Origin: an uncultured Lachnospiraceae bacterium
GTDB taxonomy: Bacteria; Bacillota; Clostridia; Lachnospirales; Lachnospiraceae
DNA: 8,959 nt
Assembly (NCBI GenBank): GCA_934338765.1
Contig: CAKRHL010000077.1
Coordinates: forward strand, 1-8,959
Direction: 5' to 3'
A model generated the notes under the pieces. The model was not told the origin of the DNA. It did not search any database and worked only from the letters and a program-made list of their open reading frames with translations. This document shows, one piece after another, positions 6,251 to 8,959 of this stretch; positions within the stretch are counted from its first letter, which is position 1, and every line of letters begins with the position of its first letter. The position numbers were made by a program, and so were the translations under genes.

Positions 6251-7997
6251 GCTTCATAACATCCTCTGTAATCTGCTCTTTGGTCAGACGGTTATCCTTC
6301 AAAACCTCTGCTGCATCATAGCGGTCCAAAAATTCCTTCTTCAGACCGTAATTCAATACCTTCATCTCACTGTCTCCATAGAAGCGGGTAATCTTCTCGC
6401 CAAAGCCGCCGTCCAGGATACCATCCTCCAGCGTGATCACAATATCGTGATCCTTTTTCAGATCCTCCAGCATTTCCTCATCGATTCCGGTAATATAATA
6501 CGGATTGATCACCGTTGCTTTTGTACCGGTCTTTTCCTCCAGCTCCTTCGCAACACTCAGTCCCAGAAAATAAAATGTACCAAGGCCAACTACGGCAACC
6601 CTGCTTCCCTTCTGTGTGATCTCATATTTATTCAGATCAGAGAAATCCTTTGTCACCTTCTGACCATCCGAGATTACCGGACCGCCCGGCAGACGGATGG
6701 CTGCCGGATGCTCATTCTGCTCCAGACTCCAGTCGAGCATCGCAAGATATTCTTCCTTGGTGGCCGGTGCCAGATAAACGAGATTTGGAATATTCGCCAT
6801 CATCGGAATATCATATAATCCCAGATGGGTCACATCATTCATGCCATAAACCGTGCCACAGTAGGTAACGATGGTTGCGGCATTATTGTTAATACAAAGA
6901 TCCTGCGCGATCTGATCATAAGTTCTCTGTACAAAGGTGCTGTATACTCCCCATACCGGTTTTCCGCCATTGGCTGCAATACCGGATGCCAGTGCCACTG
7001 CTGTCTCCTCTGCGATTCCCACATCAACAAACTGCTTTCCGGCTTCCTCTCTCTTATCCTTTGTAAATCCAAGAACAGTCGGTGTCGCAGAAGTGATTGC
7101 TACCACAGAAGGATCCTTTTTCATCTTTTCCAACAGAAACTTTGCCGTAATATCGGAATAATCCTCTCCCTGAGGCACTTCCAACGGCTCTCCTGTCTCA
7201 ATATGAAATGGGCCATTATAATGCCAGCTTTCCTTATCCTTCTCTGCCGGAGCATAGCCCTTTCCCTTCTGTGTCTTAATATGGACAACCACAGGCTTTG
7301 TGCTGTCCTTGACGCTCCGGAATGCCTTGATCAAGGCATCCACGTTATTTCCTTCGTCTACATAAACATAATCCAGTCCCATGGCACGGAACAGATTGCA
7401 CTCTGCCTCTCCCTTTGTCTCACGAAGCAGCTTCAGATTGCTGTACAGACCACCGTGGTTTTCTGCAATGGACATATCATTGTCATTTACAACAATGATT
7501 AAATTGCTTTCCAGTTCTGCCGCAAAATCAAGTCCCTCCAAGGCTTCTCCGCCACTGAGGGATCCATCACCGATCACGGCGATCACGTTTCCTTTGCCAC
7601 CGGTAAGATCACGGCCTTTTGCCAGACCACATGCCAGACTGACTGAGGTAGAAGTATGACCTACCGTAAAATGATCATGCTCACTCTCCTGCGGACTGCT
7701 GTATCCGGTCACATCGTCATAATGCTCCTCATACAGATATGCATCCTTTCTACCGGTCAGCATCTTATGGGGATATGTCTGATGGGATACATCATACACG
7801 ATCTTGTCCTTAGGGGATTCAAAGACATAATGGAGTGCGATTGTTGCCTCTACCATACCAAAATTCGGTCCAAAATGACCGCCATGAATACTTGCACGTT
7901 TTAACAGAGCCTGTCTCATCTCCACTGCCAGCTCTGTCAGCTGTTCTCCTGATAATTTCTTTACGTCTTTCGGTCCATTGATCTGTTCTAAATACAT
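6243..7997 (-). CDS. dxs-like: DXS-like thiamine-diphosphate enzyme (1-deoxy-D-xylulose-5-phosphate synthase family)
   Basis: This 584-aa protein has all three DXS/transketolase domains. Thiamine and Mg elements are intact: H41, H72 in 'VSHQTYPHK', H114 in GHTSTS, GDG at 143-145 with N171 and N173 in 'NDNDMSIAEN', H259, the catalytic Glu E330 in 'DVGIAEE', and Y360 in 'FVQRTYDQ'. Standard DXS makes DXP from pyruvate and glyceraldehyde-3-phosphate for isoprenoids, thiamine and pyridoxal. By manual alignment to E. coli DXS, R420 becomes C380, D427 becomes N387 and R478 (the YPRG motif) becomes G438, while H431 is kept as H391. The linker after the GDG...N motif is about 40 residues shorter than usual, which accounts for the length (about 620 in canonical DXS). 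The ATG at 7997 has AGGAGG 7 nt upstream. It may be a genuine divergent DXS or a paralogue with another acceptor. Confidence 0.85.
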   Translation of the reverse strand: MYLEQINGPKDVKKLSGEQLTELAVEMRQALLKRASIHGGHFGPNFGMVEATIALHYVFESPKDKIVYDVSHQTYPHKMLTGRKDAYLYEEHYDDVTGYSSPQESEHDHFTVGHTSTSVSLACGLAKGRDLTGGKGNVIAVIGDGSLSGGEALEGLDFAAELESNLIIVVNDNDMSIAENHGGLYSNLKLLRETKGEAECNLFRAMGLDYVYVDEGNNVDALIKAFRSVKDSTKPVVVHIKTQKGKGYAPAEKDKESWHYNGPFHIETGEPLEVPQGEDYSDITAKFLLEKMKKDPSVVAITSATPTVLGFTKDKREEAGKQFVDVGIAEETAVALASGIAANGGKPVWGVYSTFVQRTYDQIAQDLCINNNAATIVTYCGTVYGMNDVTHLGLYDIPMMANIPNLVYLAPATKEEYLAMLDWSLEQNEHPAAIRLPGGPVISDGQKVTKDFSDLNKYEITQKGSRVAVVGLGTFYFLGLSVAKELEEKTGTKATVINPYYITGIDEEMLEDLKKDHDIVITLEDGILDGGFGEKITRFYGDSEMKVLNYGLKKEFLDRYDAAEVLKDNRLTKEQITEDVMKLM

Positions 7998-8070
7998 ATT
8001 ATACCTCCTGATATATCAATCTTTTTGAAGAGCAAATCGGACATTGCAGCTTCCACTCTCAAAACTCAAA

Positions 8071-8100
8071 AATTGCGTTGACCATTACATCAACGCAATT
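8071..8100. repeat. 11-bp perfect inverted repeat at the DXS-like promoter (operator or terminator)
   Basis: AATTGCGTTGA (8071-8081) and TCAACGCAATT (8090-8100) are exact reverse complements around an 8-nt loop. Read on the minus strand it is followed by TTTTTGAGTTTT, so it could terminate transcripts coming from the broken genes upstream. It also begins within the -10 element of the DXS-like promoter and covers the expected start site, so it could equally be a repressor operator. The sequence does not decide between these. Confidence 0.6.
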
Positions 8101-8128
8101 ATAACACCTAAAGCTGACTTTAAGTCAA
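8098..8128 (-). promoter_or_regulatory. Extended -10 promoter of the DXS-like gene
   Basis: TATAAT (8103-8098) carries the upstream TG of an extended -10 (TGTTATAAT). TTGACT (8128-8123) lies upstream at a longer than ideal 19-nt spacing. The start is expected near 8091, giving a leader of about 94 nt. A 13-bp palindrome TGACTTTAAGTCA (8115-8127) overlaps the -35 element. Confidence 0.6.
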
Positions 8129-8189
8129 GAACCTTTCCTGACAAAAATTATAAATAATTTCTAAAGTTCTTTATGGTTTCTCAGATATT

Positions 8190-8583
8190 CTACTCCACCG
8201 GGCTGTCTTCCTTCGCCACATATTCAAAGAAGTCAAAATCGGCATAATGCTTGTGCTTGACACGGTCCGCACATGTAATCCCCACCATGGTTCCCGTAAA
8301 TTCTCCGTATTTACAATACTCATCGGAAAACTTTGTGGTATCAAACGGGATACCGATCTTTTCATAATGCTCCCCATCATACCCCCCAGTAAAACTGCGA
8401 ATGCTTTCCTCTGATCTCCAGCCGGAAATAGACCGGCTCACTCCATGATCCCTTGATATCCTTTGCCGTGATCAGAAAATTGTCCACATCAAAATAGTGG
8501 GCATTCATGGAATTCATTACACCATAGATCACATAAAACATATCCTCTGTCTCGCAGTAAGTCAGGCATTCTTCACTTATTTG
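8190..8583 (-). pseudogene. GH43 beta-xylosidase/arabinofuranosidase remnant (internal deletion and frameshift)
   Basis: Reading from 8583, one frame gives an early catalytic-domain piece, 'CLTYCETEDMFYVIYG' and 'YFDVDNFLITAKDIKG' ending in SWSEPVYF, typical of GH43 beta-xylosidases. It then jumps directly to the C-terminal accessory-domain sequence 'RLEIRGKHSQFYWG', so several hundred codons of the middle are missing. At 8382-8387 there are six Gs where five would keep the frame. The first frame therefore hits TGA at 8379-8377, and the rest continues in the next frame ('EYCKYGEFTGTMVGITCADR', 'KHYADFDFFEYVA') to a stop at 8190. The N-terminus is also missing, and an in-frame TGA lies at 8586-8584. 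It cannot encode a working glycosidase. The intact gene would have released xylose or arabinose from plant xylan. Confidence 0.75.
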
Positions 8584-8609
8584 TCACGCTGTACCAGCTG
8601 CAACAAATA

Positions 8610-8738
8610 TTATCTATATAAGAGTGCGTTTATCATTTCACTCCACGAGGAACCGATACCCAAATTTAGCGAACAATCCTGAAATGAAGTAACCTTTCGC
8701 CACAGCCGTTCCATATTCTTCTCGTCAATAACTTCCAT
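8610..8738 (-). other. Doubtful 42-codon ORF between gene fragments
   Basis: This minus-strand frame starts at the ATG at 8738 and overlaps the end of the 50-codon fragment by 14 nt. It begins 'MEVIDEKNMERLWRKV' and ends at TAA 8612-8610. It has no clear ribosome binding site and no family I recognise. It probably represents junction sequence between two decayed genes rather than a gene. Confidence 0.25.
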
Positions 8739-8877
8739 TTTTTATAGATGCGTAATCTGATAATATGTTTGTACTACCTAATGAGGGCGAATTTGAAGTT
8801 CCTCCAAACAATGCTGAGTAATCTACGTTACTGTTGTATTTATTTGTATAATCACTAAAACTATTTATTTCTGACAT
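8725..8877 (-). pseudogene. 5' end of a truncated gene (50 codons), possibly of a flagellar-associated hypothetical family
   Basis: The ATG at 8877 lies behind a strong AAGGAGG and opens a 50-codon frame rich in Ser, Asn and Tyr that ends '...SDYASIKNGSY' followed by TGA. From memory, 'SDYA.IKNGSY' followed by a K-L-L-K-A-Y-Y-type segment is common near the N-terminus of small Lachnospiraceae proteins, some encoded beside flagellar genes. Here the segment that should follow is absent and the sequence soon runs into the GH43 remnant. The good RBS with an abrupt end suggests a truncated gene. It could instead be a genuine 50-residue peptide. The family assignment is tentative. Confidence 0.45.
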
Positions 8878-8959
8878 TTAATCAACCTCCTTGTCCTTAT
8901 CAGCATCCATGCAAGATTTATTTCATTAACAAACCTACAGTTTCACATCAACATTATGT
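8878..8959 (-). promoter_or_regulatory. Upstream region of the truncated gene with its RBS
   Basis: This stretch holds the AAGGAGG ribosome binding site (around 8886-8892) for the ATG at 8877. A weak promoter candidate, TTGATG followed after 17 nt by TAATGA, can be drawn on the minus strand but is far from consensus in the -10. Nothing else was recognised up to the window edge. Confidence 0.35.

Noticed and set aside
6825..7502. Long plus-strand open frame (225 codons) opposite the DXS-like gene
   Set aside because: It is a shadow of a well-supported coding sequence, with low-complexity Leu/Cys/Ile/His-rich content and no RBS.
8592..8612. Possible extra GH43 N-terminal piece reading LVQR upstream of the remnant
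   Set aside because: Only a few residues in a different frame resemble the family, which is too short to support.
1..8959. CRISPR array, tRNA/rRNA genes, insertion sequence ends
   Set aside because: No regularly spaced repeats, no cloverleaf-like sequence and no transposase or paired terminal repeats were found on reading both strands.

Overview
The window looks like chromosomal DNA of a low-to-moderate GC Firmicute, most likely a Clostridia/Lachnospiraceae-type gut bacterium. The reasons are strong AGGAGG-type ribosome binding sites ahead of nearly every gene, near-consensus sigma-A promoters, a GH43 beta-xylosidase remnant, a CBM2-like secreted protein, and a TrmH-family methyltransferase of a type common in Clostridia. 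Assignment to a genus is not possible from the sequence alone.

Layout. (i) 60-1259, minus strand: a near-perfect promoter and an intact RBS lead into a 64-codon N-terminal piece of one GNAT acetyltransferase (probable pseudogene), followed by a complete 292-aa GNAT gene. (ii) 1260-1707: no supported gene. (iii) 1708-2970, minus strand, visibly richer in A+T: an unrecognised three-gene cluster of a four-TM membrane protein, a secreted CBM2-like protein whose natural start is followed by an in-frame TAG at codon 4, and a 70-aa cytosolic protein. (iv) 3070-5253, minus strand: a probable operon of a YhbS-like GNAT, a TetR-family repressor and a class I SAM methyltransferase. Its TTGACA-17-TAAAAT promoter carries two identical 14-bp palindromic operators, so it is very probably autorepressed by the TetR protein. 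(v) 5310-6250, plus strand: a TrmH/SpoU-family RNA methyltransferase with its own promoter. (vi) 6243-8128, minus strand: a DXS-like thiamine-diphosphate enzyme that converges on the methyltransferase with an 8-bp overlap of the coding ends. Its promoter is embedded in two palindromes. (vii) 8190-8959, minus strand: gene wreckage, made of a GH43 beta-xylosidase with a large internal deletion plus a G-run frameshift, and the 50-codon 5' end of another gene behind a strong RBS.

The points most worth a second look are: the DXS-like enzyme, which keeps the thiamine machinery but appears to have lost both arginines that anchor the glyceraldehyde-3-phosphate phosphate and lacks most of the linker after the GDG...N motif; the premature TAG in the CBM2-like gene; the two-operator TetR promoter; and the density of broken genes at both ends of the window. 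No tRNA, rRNA, CRISPR array or recognisable insertion sequence was seen.
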